This document shows, piece after piece, positions 1-10,667 of a stretch of 64,000 nt of DNA. A program made the position numbers and the translations under genes. Each line of letters begins with the position of its first letter. The stretch's first letter is position 1. The notes under the pieces were generated by a model. It was not told the origin of the DNA, did not search any database, and was given only the letters and a program-made list of their open reading frames with translations. This DNA comes from JAJYIW01 sp963781665 (lineage in GTDB: Bacteria; Chloroflexota; Anaerolineae; Anaerolineales; Anaerolineaceae): assembly GCA_963781665.1 (NCBI GenBank), contig CAWAGA010000002.1, positions 5,332,001 to 5,396,000 of the forward strand. The letters are read 5' to 3'.

Positions 1-220
1 GCCGTCATTTTGAGCAGCTCCTGCCCGAAGGCGCTCACCTTGCCGGCCGTGGGTTTATCCAGCCCGCCTAAGACGTTCATCAGGGTGGTCTTGCCCGACC
101 CGGAGGCGCCCACAATCCCTAGCATCTCGCCGGCCTCGACCGACAGGTCCAGCCCTTGCAGGGCCATCACCTCCACGCCGGAGAGAGAGTAACCTTAACC
201 AGGTTTTCGCAACTAATCAT
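1..220 (-). pseudogene. ABC transporter ATPase (MacB/LolD type), 5' part, frameshifted
   Basis: Start of an ATP-binding subunit that would energise the adjacent FtsX-type permease; it runs off the left edge. The ATG at 218-220 overlaps the stop of the adaptor gene (ATGA). Translation begins MISCENLVKV. After one missing base near 192-196 it continues as GVEVMALQGLDL, and then a canonical Walker A, GASGSGKTTLMNVLGG. The single-base deletion breaks the frame about 10 codons in, so the copy is probably dead unless the base is a sequencing error. It ends the decayed permease-adaptor-ATPase set. Confidence 0.75.
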
Positions 221-1735
221 GGTCCTACCACCACCTGGCCCTCTTCCAGGCCCTCTAATATCTCTACCTTGTCGGCGCTCTTCAGTCCCACCCGCACGTC
301 CACCCGGCGCTGCACCCCACCTGACTCGACCAGGACCGGGTCCTGGCCCTGGAATGTGCGTAAGGCCGCCGGCGGCAGCCACAAGGTGTTGGCATGCTCG
401 TCCACCACCACGGTGACACTGGCTGCCTCCCCCAGGGTGAGCGAGAGCCCGGTATCGTCCAGGGTGACCACCACGGCCGGGTTTTGGGTGGTGGAACTGG
501 CGCTCAAAGGGACGCTCGCCACATGGGCCGGGTAGGTTTGATCCGGGGTGCGAGCTGAGCTTGACCGCAGCGCCCTGTCCCACCCCCAGGTTGTTCAGGT
601 CCTGGGGGTGGGGATGGCCGAGATCTCCAGAACCGTCGGATCAGCTACCGTGGCAACGGTGGTGAAAGCCCCGGCCTGGCTGCCAACCGCAATCCCGATC
701 GAGAGCACCTGCCCATCGAAGGGAGCGCTCAGCTCGATGTCCTCCTGGGCTTTTTGGGCCAGGGCCAGCCGCGCCTGGGCATCGGCCACCGTCGATTTGG
801 CCAGGTGCAGCTGGGTAGGATCGACCCCATCCTTCCAGCGCTCCCATTCGACCTGGGCCAGGGTGTAGTTGGCCTGGGCCAGCGCCAGGGCGGCCTCCGC
901 CTGGTCGATCTCCGCCTGGGTGGGCTTGCTGGCGGCCCAGCTCAAGCCGCTGCTGGGCCAGCTTCAAGGCGTCTTGAGCGGAGAGCAAACTGTTCAACCG
1001 CCCGGCGTCGTCCGGGGCGGCGTTATAAGCGATTTGAGCTGCGTTGACGGCCTGGCCGGCCAGGTCGACGTCTTGCTGTAGCTTCTTGAGCTCTAAGGGA
1101 TCGTTCACCCTCGGGTAGTTCAACGCCAGCCGGTTGGATTGGGCCTTGTCCAGGTCGGCCTTGGCCTGGACCATCTTCTGGTAATCCTGGGCGGCGGTCA
1201 GGGGGGCGTTCTCCTTGAGGGTTTGCAGGGCATAGTTAGCCTGATCGAGAGCCAGTTGAGCGCCGGCGATGTCGGCCTGGTAGCGCTCCAGCCCGTCTAA
1301 CCGGGCAATCACATCCCCTGCCTTGACCGCGTCGCCCTGCTTGAAGAAGACCTCTTTGACGTAGCCAGAGGTGGCAAACGACAGGTCCTGCTGTTTGGAT
1401 GGCATCACCCGCCCGGTGAGATTGACCACCTGGGTCACCGTCCCGCGCTGTACAGTGTAAGTGGGCTTCTCCGAAACAATGGGCGTGGGCACCGCCGTTG
1501 GCGTGGCGCTCCCTTGTCCGGCTGTGCAACTTGTCAGCAAGGCAAGAAAGACAATTGAAACTACAGATAAGTACAGATAAAAACAGATAGAAGATTTTAA
1601 TATGCGTTGATGTTGATTAGCCTTGGAAAAGTTTCCTGACTTTTGGAGGGCCATAAAATTCAGAGGATGTGGAATTTTTCCGAAAAACGACCCGTTTATT
1701 TTATATAAAGAGCATCTGTATTGATCTGTTTTCAT
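217..1735 (-). pseudogene. MacA/HlyD-like membrane fusion (adaptor) lipoprotein, frameshifted
   Basis: Periplasmic or extracytoplasmic adaptor of a MacAB-like tripartite export system. The N-terminus has a hydrophobic stretch and a lipobox (LLTSC) followed by a Thr/Pro linker, then the biotinyl-lipoyl part (SGYVKEVFFKQGDAVKAGD) and a long coiled coil rich in Ala/Gln. The beta-barrel end is read in other frames (AQKAQEDIELSAPFDGQV near 720-780; TLWLPPAALRTFQGQDPV near 300-390). At least two frame changes, near 950 and near 530-600, interrupt it. The start is uncertain: the first ATG at 1735 gives an unusually long pre-lipobox segment. GC-rich like its neighbours. Confidence 0.75.
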
Positions 1736-1756
1736 CTGTGGTTCCTTCTTCTTTAA

Positions 1757-4616
1757 TTACAGGTTCTCGCCCATCTTGACCGCCTGGAAGACCTTCATCG
1801 ATCGCAGCGACAGCAGGCTGGCCGTTAGTCCCGCCAGGACCATCCCGCCAAAGATGGCGTACACCCGCCAGATGTCCTCCCAGGCCACCAGCACCGGGGT
1901 GGGCAGGGCATTCGGGTGCAGGCCGGTGCTCAAGGGTAGGGTGGGGATGAAGGCCAGGGACGTCAGTAACGTGATCCCGGTTCCCCCGGCCAGGCCGATC
2001 AGGATCAGCCCCAACTGCTCGCTGCCCAGAAAGGCCCCCATCTGGCGTACCGTCAGGCCGATGGCTCGCAGGATCCCTAATTGGATGAAGCGCTCCCGGA
2101 AGGAGAAGAGCACCCCCAGCAGGAAGCCGATCACGGTAATGAGCAACGCAGCTAAAAAGCCGACCGAGAGCAGCCCCAGCACGCCCTGGCGCTGGGGAGC
2201 GCTGAAGGCCGCTTCCAGGTCGGCTCGGGCATCTTGTGTTGTGACCACCGCCACTCCCAGGTCGTTGATGGCCTGGATGATCGCCGAAGTATCCGTGCCG
2301 GGGGCGGTCTTGAGCCACACTTCGTAGGGCTGCAAGCCGCCCAGTTCCTCAAACAGGTAGTCGAGGTTGGCCACAAACACCGGCCCTTCATCGGGGTAGA
2401 GGGTGGGAAAGTCAGTGAAGACCCCCGCCATCTTGAAATCCAGGGTAGAGGAATTACCCGCCAGGGTCATGGTAAGGGTGACCTTATCTCCGGTGGAGAA
2501 ATGGAATTTGGCCCAGGTCGTCTCATCCACCAGCAGGGCCGCAGGGGTCGGAGGCCAGGCGGTTCATCAAGGCGACCAGGGGTTCGGAGGCAAAATCGGG
2601 ACGGAAGAAGGCCACTTTGGGGAAATCCACCCGGTCGATCCCCACCAGCCGCCCGGAGGTATCTCGCCCGGCGGCCTGCAGGTCGCCGGCGTACTTGCCT
2701 ACCCGGGCTGCCGCTTCCACCCCGGGCAGGGTCAGGTGCTGGGAGATGGGCAGGAAGTCCCACACCCCCTGACGGAGCTTGGGAGCCGGATTGGCCGCCC
2801 GAGGCGCTGCCGGCATTGTTTATTGTCGAGGGGGGTGAACTGGCCCTGCTCGGCCAGGTTGAGGTCAGCGCCGACGTCGAAATAGGTGGCGTCCACCAGC
2901 GAGCTGTCGATCGTGCGGGCCATCGAGGCGGTGAAACCTGCCAGGGAAATGGTCACCAGCATCAAGCAGCAGCGGTCCCTGGTAAGCGGAGGCCGCCCGT
3001 GATAGCTGGCGCAGGACCAGGACCGGCACGGTGCCCGGCAGGCGCTCGAAAGCCCAGGCCAATATTGAAATGACGGCCGGCAGGAGGCGCAGGACCAAAA
3101 GGGCCAGCCCGGTGATAAACAGGGTCGGCAGGAGGAAGGCCAGCGGGTTGGCGTAGATCCCGCCCGAACTTAAAAGTTTGGTCAAGGAGCCGGAAGAACC
3201 TACTTGCAGGGTGTACCAGCCGTAAGCGGATGGCAGGAGCAGCATCAGGTCCAGGTAGATGCGCTGCCACCACGGAGCTTGCCCAGCTCTGGCTCGGTCC
3301 TGCTTATAGGAGACGACCGTGAAGCGGCTGGCCAGCCAGGCCGGTAAGAGGCTCAGGACTAATGGCCAGGGCTTCCGTCCCCAGCCCGATCCCCACCACC
3401 AGTGGGGTCAGGCGCAGGGGGACGGGCGCCTGGCGGGAGAAGTCAAGGAAGGACTGGGTATGCCCCACCAACCTGGCAGCCTCCATCCCCAGCAACGTCC
3501 CTAAGACCAATGCGACAATCGCCAGAATCCCCCACTCAGCCAGGTAGAGCGAGAGCACCCAGCCTCTTGAAGCCCCTCGGGAGCGCAGGACCGCAATCTC
3601 GTTGCGCTGTGACCGCACCAGCATGGAAGCCACCAGTAGCAGGAAGTAGAAGACCAGTCCCAGGACCGGGAGCGCTGAAAGCCAGGAGCGACCCGGTCAG
3701 CGAACGAGTATTCTGGTAGTAGGTGCGCAGGGCCGGAGCCGGCGAGGTGTCCAGGGAGGTGTAAGGGCAGGATGGCGTCCAACCGGGTGACGGTCTGGTC
3801 GATGCGGGTGAGCAGCCCCAGGGCGTCCTCGCTGTGGACCGCCGTCCCGTCGAAGGCCGCCTGCCAGATGGCGTCGTTGATCGGGCGAGTAGTCCCCCGG
3901 CCACTGGCCCAAAGAAGGTCTCCTCGGGGATCAAAAGCTTTTTGTCGAAGGACTGAGGGGCGTAGAACCAGTAGGGGTCGGAAGCGTCCTTCGGCAGCCA
4001 AATGCCGGTGATGGTCACCGCTTGCTGGAAGGCTTTCCCGCCCACCTGGTTAGGGGAATAGAGCAGATAAGTGGCGCCGGTCTTGAGGTTCAGGTCGTTG
4101 GCTTCCTGCAGGGAGACCAGAGCTTCAATGGGATCGCCTGCCTGGTAGTCACCGCCTGGGGGAGCCGCCCTCCACCAGCTTTACCTGGTCGAAGACGCCC
4201 GAGAGGGTGGTGAGCTTGACCAGGTCCAGGCGCTGGCTGCGGTTGATGGGCGTCTGGTTAGGGTAGAGCTGCAGGTTGTCGGTCGAGACCAGGCGGGTCA
4301 GGGTCTCCAGCGGCAGGCCGATGGCGTCCTCAAGCTGGCTGTCTATATATTGGTTAGCCGGGGTGTAATTGGGAGACAGAGATGGGCCCATGCCAGCTGC
4401 CCACGTAGTTGAAGATGAAGGTGAAGGGCGGGCGGTGGGTCTGGGCTGAAGATTGCGCCAAGGTGGTATTGAGGAGGTTGGAGTTAGCCGCGTCGGCGTA
4501 GAGCGGGATGGTGACCGCCAGGGCGGTCGCAAGGAACAATCCCAGGGCCACGCAAGCACCAACCCCTTCTGGCGCCAGAGGCGCTTCAGGATGAAGGCGA
4601 GGTCAGAAAAGAACAT
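1757..4616 (-). pseudogene. FtsX-family ABC permease, multiply frameshifted
   Basis: Large permease of about 950 codons, related to MacB/LolC FtsX permeases. The N-terminus (MFFSDLAFILKRLWRQKGLV) matches the truncated copies at 9.6-10.6 and 15.5-16.4 kb. The C-terminus is a clear FtsX domain with the last membrane helices (LLSVGFLAALLITVIGFLLG, ILRAIGLTVRQMGAFLG). Reading frames change at least six times, near 4555, 4365, 4150, 3900, 3640, 3300, 2960, 2820 and 2525, so it cannot make one protein. Parts, for example 3940-4060, are nearly base-identical to 9900-10030, which indicates recent duplication or conversion. The frameshifts cluster in this GC-rich stretch, so local assembly error is possible. 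Confidence 0.8.
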
Positions 4617-5170
4617 AGGAGCCTAAGGCTTTATAAGTATTATTCATTAGCTTTAAAATGACACCTTCTTCGGACATAATGCTTTTTTTTACTGTCATCT
4701 ATCGAAAAAATAAGGTATCATCCTTACAGCACTATGGCTAGTTGCTAATGTAGCAGCCTCGAATTATATACCGCATGCTGGACAATGTTAAAACCAGTCA
4801 GATTTTCTGTGAAATAAATACCTTCCAGGCATTACAGTCCCGATGCGCATCCAATACACATAGTGCTTATCGCCAGCTGTCGTAATAGTCGTTTCAAGAT
4901 GAAGGAGATCAGGAACATAAAAAAACTAATCAATAACCATTTAACGAATATTGCATCATGCTATTTTTTTATTTCCATTTTGTATCATCTCAACTCTCTT
5001 TCTACATGTGTATTGCGGTATGTATTATTTTTGGGTGATCTACCAACAGTATCCCATTCTGGGGTAATAAAATTCCAACATTATCATTTATGTTAGCGAT
5101 GCTCAAAATACCTTTTCAAACGTTTAATCACTTAATTTTTTCGAGTGTTTCAAGAGAAGGCAGAGGATTG
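4617..5170. other. AT-rich intergenic stretch, no gene seen
   Basis: About 550 bases between the permease pseudogene and the peptidase remnant. The only open frame of note, plus-strand 4863-5096, lacks a ribosome site, coding bias or recognisable motif. I see nothing supported here. Confidence 0.5.
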
Positions 5171-5711
5171 CTAATCATCGCTATTGGTGGGTAATTTCAT
5201 GACATCGTAGCTATTCCTGTAAGCAAGGTTAAATGGAATGGGTCCCCAATCCCTGAGAACTTCACTTATTACATTATCCCCTTCAACAAAAAAATGGTCT
5301 TTGGGGATGAAACAGACTTAGTTCGCCGTTCATCGTTAAAGCGTTCCTTATAGATAATCTGCCTAGTTTCGTCAAAATCATTGATTTTTAGTTTAATCAT
5401 ATCGCCTGGTAAGCCAATAACTCTTTTTATATAAAATGTCCTTTGATTTCTACTTGCTGATCTGCTCGGGAGACGGTCACATGATAATGTTGCCCCTTTT
5501 TCAACCATTTGACGCGGCCATCGACGAATGCCCAATAATCGATCACCATGAAATAAAGTTGTTTTAGATAACTGATATTAAAATAACAGTGATAACAGCA
5601 AGAAATAATCGTAATATGATAAGAAAAAGAATAGTGAGTATGAACAGGAAATAGAAAAATGTAAATATCAAAGGTTCTCGACCCGAAATCGAATTGATTG
5701 ACACTTATCAA
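5171..5711 (-). pseudogene. S26 signal peptidase remnant
   Basis: Decayed copy of the cassette signal peptidase. Recognisable pieces in order are the region after the active serine (GRVKWLKKGQ), the Lys-box (FYIKRVIGLPGD) and, after a frame change at a poly-T run near 5290, the C-terminal box HFFVEGDNVISEVLRDWGPIPF, which resembles the same box in the 51.8-kb copy. The N-terminal membrane anchor and the SMxP serine motif are not readable. It belongs to the leftmost cassette, after the solute-binding pseudogene. Confidence 0.7.
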
Positions 5712-5861
5712 AAATATTTATTTATGTAAATAATACTTTTCTATAGAGAAAGAATTAATATCCCAAGGGGAATCTTATAATTTTATGCGCCATAAGACTG
5801 GCATAACCCTGAAACTTAAAGCTTACGGCCAAATCCCAATATTAAGGATCGGACGCATGGA

Positions 5862-8511
5862 TCAGCCTGCTGAAAACAATTCCCCACTGGCAAGCGAATT
5901 ATCCACACTGGGTGTTTCCGTAGTAGTGGAAGAACTGAAAATGGGGGCGAGACAAGCCATAAATGTGTCAATTGCTTTTTGCTCTCCGGCGATAACCGCT
6001 TGTGGGTTCTGGCCTTCGAGAACCTTTCCCAGCATATTATGAAATAAATAGGATATAGCCGTTAGCCCTCCTTCATAGGAAGACGTAGATGGTCCTTTAT
6101 ATGGTGAAATTTGCTCTAAAAGCTTCCCGGGTAGACAGTCGCTGTTTGTTCACGCACCCGGGCTTCCCAATTTGAAGAGAGGCTGCCATCGATTTACGTA
6201 CCGGAACTCCATAAAAAGCGGTGGGGTCTGCCGAAATGAATTTCACCCAATCCCAGCAAGCTTGAGGATACTTCGCATCTTTTGGAAGATGAGATGCCCC
6301 CGGGAGGCTTGAATCATCCCATTCCCTAAATCAGATGAGAGCACTACCTAAATCAGATGTTGCGTTCAGCCCATCAGGAACAGGCGCCACCCCAACCTGA
6401 ACCGTGTTTGAAGCGACCTGGGTAACCTCGCGGCGGATATATCAGAACTGCCAAACCAAAACCCGACCTTGCCAGTCGAAAATAACATCGGGAAGGCCTT
6501 TATAGGATAAATTATGCGGAATAAAGAATCACACCCCGAGTTGATCAGATCGGATAGTTTTTTGTAAAGCATTCAATACTTGCGGCTGGTTGAGGTTGAC
6601 AACCGGTGGATCAACCGCCGGATCAATCCACCCCTGAGCCAGGTAATCCAAGATTTGGATATCGACATTGGTGGCCCCAAAGATTTGAGGTTTCAAGGTT
6701 CGATTCCCCTCAGCGATGAAGTCATCTTTTGTCCAGATCCCTGGGCCGCCCCCGGATGATACTTTGGTGGCCATATCCAGGAATTCGTCCAGGGTCCAGG
6801 AATCCGAAGGCGGTGTTACCCCCTTAGCCGCCAAAAGGTCCTTATTGTAATAAAGGAGCGGAACAGCGGCAGATGCCGGCAGCCCATAAACCTTTCCATC
6901 ATACGAAAAGGTATCGACCAATCCAGGAAAAAAGTCATTGAGCAATGTCGGATCATCAGCGGTAATGAACGAATCGCAGGCTGAGAACGTAGACACTGTC
7001 TTTTTGAATGCTTTCAAACCCTTTGAAATTGGCAGTAAAAACGTCTGGCTTGAGTTTGAGGCAATCCACAAATGAGCCATTGTCACAGCCATCATCATTG
7101 TTGATGACCTTGACCACAATATCCGGGTGGAGACGATGGAACGCCTCTGCCAGCTTGTCGAAGGTTTCATCGCCGGGCGGCATAGCCGGGGCTACATAGG
7201 TAATGGTCACCGTTCCATTGTCAGTAAATTGGGTGGGAATGGGCGTGGCGATTGAAGCAATTATACCCGGTGTTGCGGTTGCTGGTATGGGTAAACTTGC
7301 AACCTGAGAAAGAGCCAGGGCCAGGTCTACCTGCCCGGTCAAGGCAAGGCTCAACCCCTTTCCAACCTGGTCCAGCGCGTCCGGGTACAGGCTACCGTAC
7401 CAGCCGTGAGCCAGGCTGAATTGGACAGCTTCAGCCGCCTGGGGTGTAAAGCTGGCCCAGTACCCACTCTCATCGGCCACCGACTGCCTGGCCGGGATTT
7501 GGGGAATGACGAGACTGGGAGCCGGGCTTTCTGGCTTCTGCCGGGTCAGGAAATCCAGCCAGGCCCAGGCTGCGTTAGAATGAGCAGAAGCAGAGCTAAC
7601 TACCCCGCACACCGAAAGGTATGGCGTGGTACCAGCGGTTGTCGCATTATCGGTTACCGGGAACGGCGCAAGGCCATAAACCTGGCGAGCTAACAGGCTG
7701 GGATCAAGAGGAGCAGGATCGGCCAGTCCTCCAATCCACAGGGCTGGAACAGCACCTTTGAATAAACCTACCCGAGTCTCATCTGGTTGGTTGTCAAAAG
7801 CCAAATAAGGCTCCCTGCTTCGATGCATAATTCGACATACCACTGCACCTGGCGGCTCAGATCGAACCGTATTGATTTTGCCACCCTCCATGCTTATAAC
7901 CCCATCGACGAGAGGGGCCAGGACAGAAGAAAGAAAAACCTGCATAATAGAACAGAAACTAAAGCCGGAAGGATTGCCTGATCGCCTGGATAAGACAGAA
8001 ATATCTTGTTGAAAAGCCTCCCATGTCCAACCCGGGGTAGGGGTAACGAGTTCGGCTGCGGCGAAGGCTTGCGGATCTATAGTAAACAACCAACCCATAC
8101 ACACCCATAGGCAGCCCATATGATTTCCCTTGACCATCCTGGCAGGCAGTCAACAGCCCTGGCCAGAAATTGCTGGCATTGAAGGCCGTATCTCCACTCA
8201 TCAAAGGCGACAGGTCTTTGAAATAAGCCGCATTGGTCGTAAAGCTTTTCCAGACTGGGAGAAAGCAAGGTCACATCGGCTGCCGAAGCCAGGGGCGAGA
8301 GGTAGGTCGCGTTGGGTCCACGCCTCCTCAGGAGGATTGACCAGTTGAGACCACGATGGATGAGTTTCTCTTTATGGAATTGGTATGTAGTGAGGGACGA
8401 TAGACGATGGATAAAGACCTTTGATAAAACTATTGGGCGGGCAAAGGTGATAGTGGTTTCACTTATGGGTTCTGGCACAGCACAAGAAGAGAGCATGGTA
8501 GAAACAAGCAA
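5862..8511 (-). pseudogene. Tandem solute-binding lipoprotein, decayed copy
   Basis: Remnant of the ~880-residue double family-1 solute-binding protein found in every cassette. The lipobox segment (VSTMLSSC) and start of the first domain lie at 8511-8400. The first domain continues in another frame (PGWTWEAFQQDISVL), followed by the second domain (AEAFHRLHPDIVVKV). The C-terminus (VLEGQNPQAVIAGEQKAID) ends at a TGA at 5862-5864. At least four frameshifts, near 8130, 8000, 7000 and 6550, make it non-functional. The start codon is unclear. Confidence 0.8.
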
Positions 8512-8987
8512 AAATAAAAAGCAGAAGATCTGAAGATTTTGATTAAGAATTTCCTTGATAGATACTGTGTCATCAGTCTCCTCTATTTATTGTTAAGTTG
8601 AAATGTATTAGGCAAAGTGTATTTAGAAAATGTTTTGCCTTCATCAACATCACATCATAGTACACTTCAAATTAGGCCTAGTTTCCTCATTACGCAATTT
8701 ATTTATTCGTGTTTTTGTCAATTGAAAAACGTTTGTTCTAAATTCATGAGTCTCAATATATATGTTGAATGATCGTTGATTTGCATATAGATAAATTCAA
8801 GCTAACGAATGCCTTGTATAATAATCACCCGAAACGCGTCGGTCCTCTTCAAGTACTATATTGTGCTACTTTTAAAGACCGAGGAATCGCATGGTTATTT
8901 ACAAAACAAAAAGGCTTTTGCTTTTCCTGATATTTGGAAAATAAACTATTTGTGACTTTTAAATTATAAAACACTATATGAACATTA
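8512..8987. other. AT-rich spacer
   Basis: About 475 bases between the Cys-rich peptide pseudogene and the solute-binding pseudogene. A short inverted repeat (TCGGTC/GACCGA, roughly 8838-8883) is the only structure noted. No gene seen. Confidence 0.5.
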
Positions 8988-9020
8988 CCTTGGTACATCC
9001 TGATCAGAGATGTACCAAGG
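8988..9020 (-). other. Perfect 12-bp stem-loop downstream of peptide pseudogene
   Basis: CCTTGGTACATC (8988-8999) pairs with GATGTACCAAGG (9009-9020) around a 9-base loop. It lies 45 bases after the peptide stop. No U-run follows on the minus strand, so it looks like an RNA-processing or attenuation hairpin rather than a classic terminator. Other cassettes have different hairpins at the same place. Confidence 0.6.
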
Positions 9021-9064
9021 CCCTAAAAGGTTAAAATTTAGCAAGGTAAAAATCGAATTTTCCC

Positions 9065-9401
9065 TTAGCAACACCTTGGATGAGTAACACCGCCGTCATA
9101 ACTAGGACATAGTTGGGTACAGTATGAACTACCACACTGCCAACAATTTTGCCCATTCAAATTCATCAACGCCCATGCTCCATGGTACCACCAACCATTT
9201 GAACCTTGCCAACAGCAACTAGAATTTGTGGGTCCACACCCAAGGAAAATACCCCCACCACTACCACAAATAGGAGAGGATTGGCTACGGCAACGATATG
9301 CTCAGCATAAAACGGTTTGCCACTTTGTCAAGTAAGTGGTTGATTGGCTGTATTCGCCTTAAGACACGATCAATAGTTGAAATGTAACCGTCTGTGTTCA
9401 T
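9065..9401 (-). pseudogene. Cys-rich secreted peptide precursor, frameshifted
   Basis: ATG at 9399-9401 follows a good ribosome site (AAGGAG). The leader (MNTDGYISTIDRVLRRIQPI, then LLDKVANRF) matches the leaders of the six intact peptides. After a one-base frame change near 9310 the Cys-rich core follows (AYRCRSQSSPICGSG ... WQCGSSYCTQLCP ... RCC), with 11 Cys in about 75 residues. Without the shift the leader ends in a stop, so the copy is dead or the shift is an error. First gene of the leftmost cassette. Confidence 0.7.
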
Positions 9402-9559
9402 TAAACATCTCCTTCTAAAAAGTATTTTATTTCTACATGCTTAGCTCAAGCACATAGTGCGTTATTAGGCAATTGATGTGTATTTTTCCTTTAACGATTC
9501 GATCTAACTAATGGATTGAAGAGACTTTCTTGGAAAATCTAAAGCACTATTCTAAATTT

Positions 9560-9608
9560 TATTGTAATGATATTTCAGTAGATCTCAAGTCGTGGTTAAC
9601 CACAGTGT
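9560..9608 (+). promoter_or_regulatory. Cassette operator, degenerate copy
   Basis: The core GTGGTTAACCACAGTG keeps the central TTAA and both inner half-sites of the palindrome found before comX, but the outer left arm (AAGTC) is lost. TATTGTAATG sits 27 bp upstream of the box start; the usual spacing is 26. Downstream the sequence joins abruptly to a permease fragment, so the gene once driven from here has been deleted. Confidence 0.6.
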
Positions 9609-10576
9609 TATATACTTAGCTGCTGAATAAAATGGTGACGTAGAGCTGAAAGAACTTGGTGGTTGCAAGAAGCAAAGAAAATGGTGGCGAGGGCCGGAGC
9701 CGGCGAGGTGTCCAGGGAAGTGTAAGGGAGGATCGCATCCAACCTTGTGACGGTCTGGTCGATGCGGGTCAGCAGCCCTAAAGCGTCTTCGCTGTGGACC
9801 ACCGTCCCGTCGAAGGCTGCTCGCCAGATGGCGTCGTTGATGGGGGCGAGCAGTCCGCCGGAGACCGGGCCAAAGAAGGTCGCCTCGGGGATCAAGAGCT
9901 TTTTATCGAAGGACTGAGGGGCGTAGAACCAGTAGGGGTCGGAAGCGTCCTTCGGCAGCCAAATGCCGGTGATGGTCACCGCTTGCTGGAAGGCTTTCCC
10001 GCCCACCTGGTTAGGGGAATAGAGCAGATAAGTGGCGCCGGTCTTGAGGTTCAGGTCGTTAGCTTCCTGCAGGGAGACCAGGGCTTCGATGGGGTCGCCT
10101 GGGGTAGTGATCGTCTGCGGCAGGCGGCCTTCCACCAGCCTGACCTGGTCGAAGACGCCCGAGAGGAAGGTAAGCTTGACCAGGTCCAGGCGCTGGCCCC
10201 GGTTGATGGGGAGCTGGTCCGGATAGAGTTGGAGGTTGTCGGTCGAGACCAGGCGGGTGAGAGTCTCCAGGGGCAGGCCAATCGCCCCCTGGAGCTGGCC
10301 CTGCATATACTGGTTGGCCGGCGTGTATTGGGTGACGGTGATGGGGTTGTGCCAGCTGCCCACGTAGTTGAAAATGAAGGTGAAGGGTGGGCGGTGGGTC
10401 TGGGCTGAGGATTGTGTCAGGGCAGTATTGAGGAGGTTGTAGTTAGCCGCGTCGGCGTAGAGCGGGATGGTGACCGCCAGTCCCGTGGCCAGCACCAGGC
10501 CCAGGGCTACGCAGGCTACCAGTCCCTTCTGGCGCCAGAGGCGCTTGAGGATGAAGGAGAGGTCAGAGAAGAACAT
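9608..10576 (-). pseudogene. FtsX-family ABC permease, N-terminal third only
   Basis: Open frame of about 320 residues with the permease N-terminus: MFFSDLSFILKRLW, a first membrane helix ending in TIPLYADAA, then the extracytoplasmic domain (PPFTFIFNYVGSWH, ITGIWLPKDASDPYWF). ATG at 10574-10576 is preferred to the upstream TTG because the other copies start there. Homology to the full copy (1757-4616) ends at about 9690 (SPAPALA) and the last 25 or so residues are read from unrelated DNA next to the operator. The FtsX domain and remaining helices are missing, so it should not work as a permease. Last gene of its cassette. Confidence 0.75.
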
Positions 10577-10667
10577 AAAAACCAATGGTGAATAGGATCA
10601 AAACGACTTTTACTTCATTTTCGTCCATTTGCTGGAAAATGGCAACATCCCATGATATATTTTGCAA

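Noticed and set aside
4863..5096. Plus-strand open frame of 77 codons in AT-rich spacer
   Set aside because: No ribosome site, no homology to any cassette gene, Ile/Leu/Asn-rich as expected of AT-rich noise.
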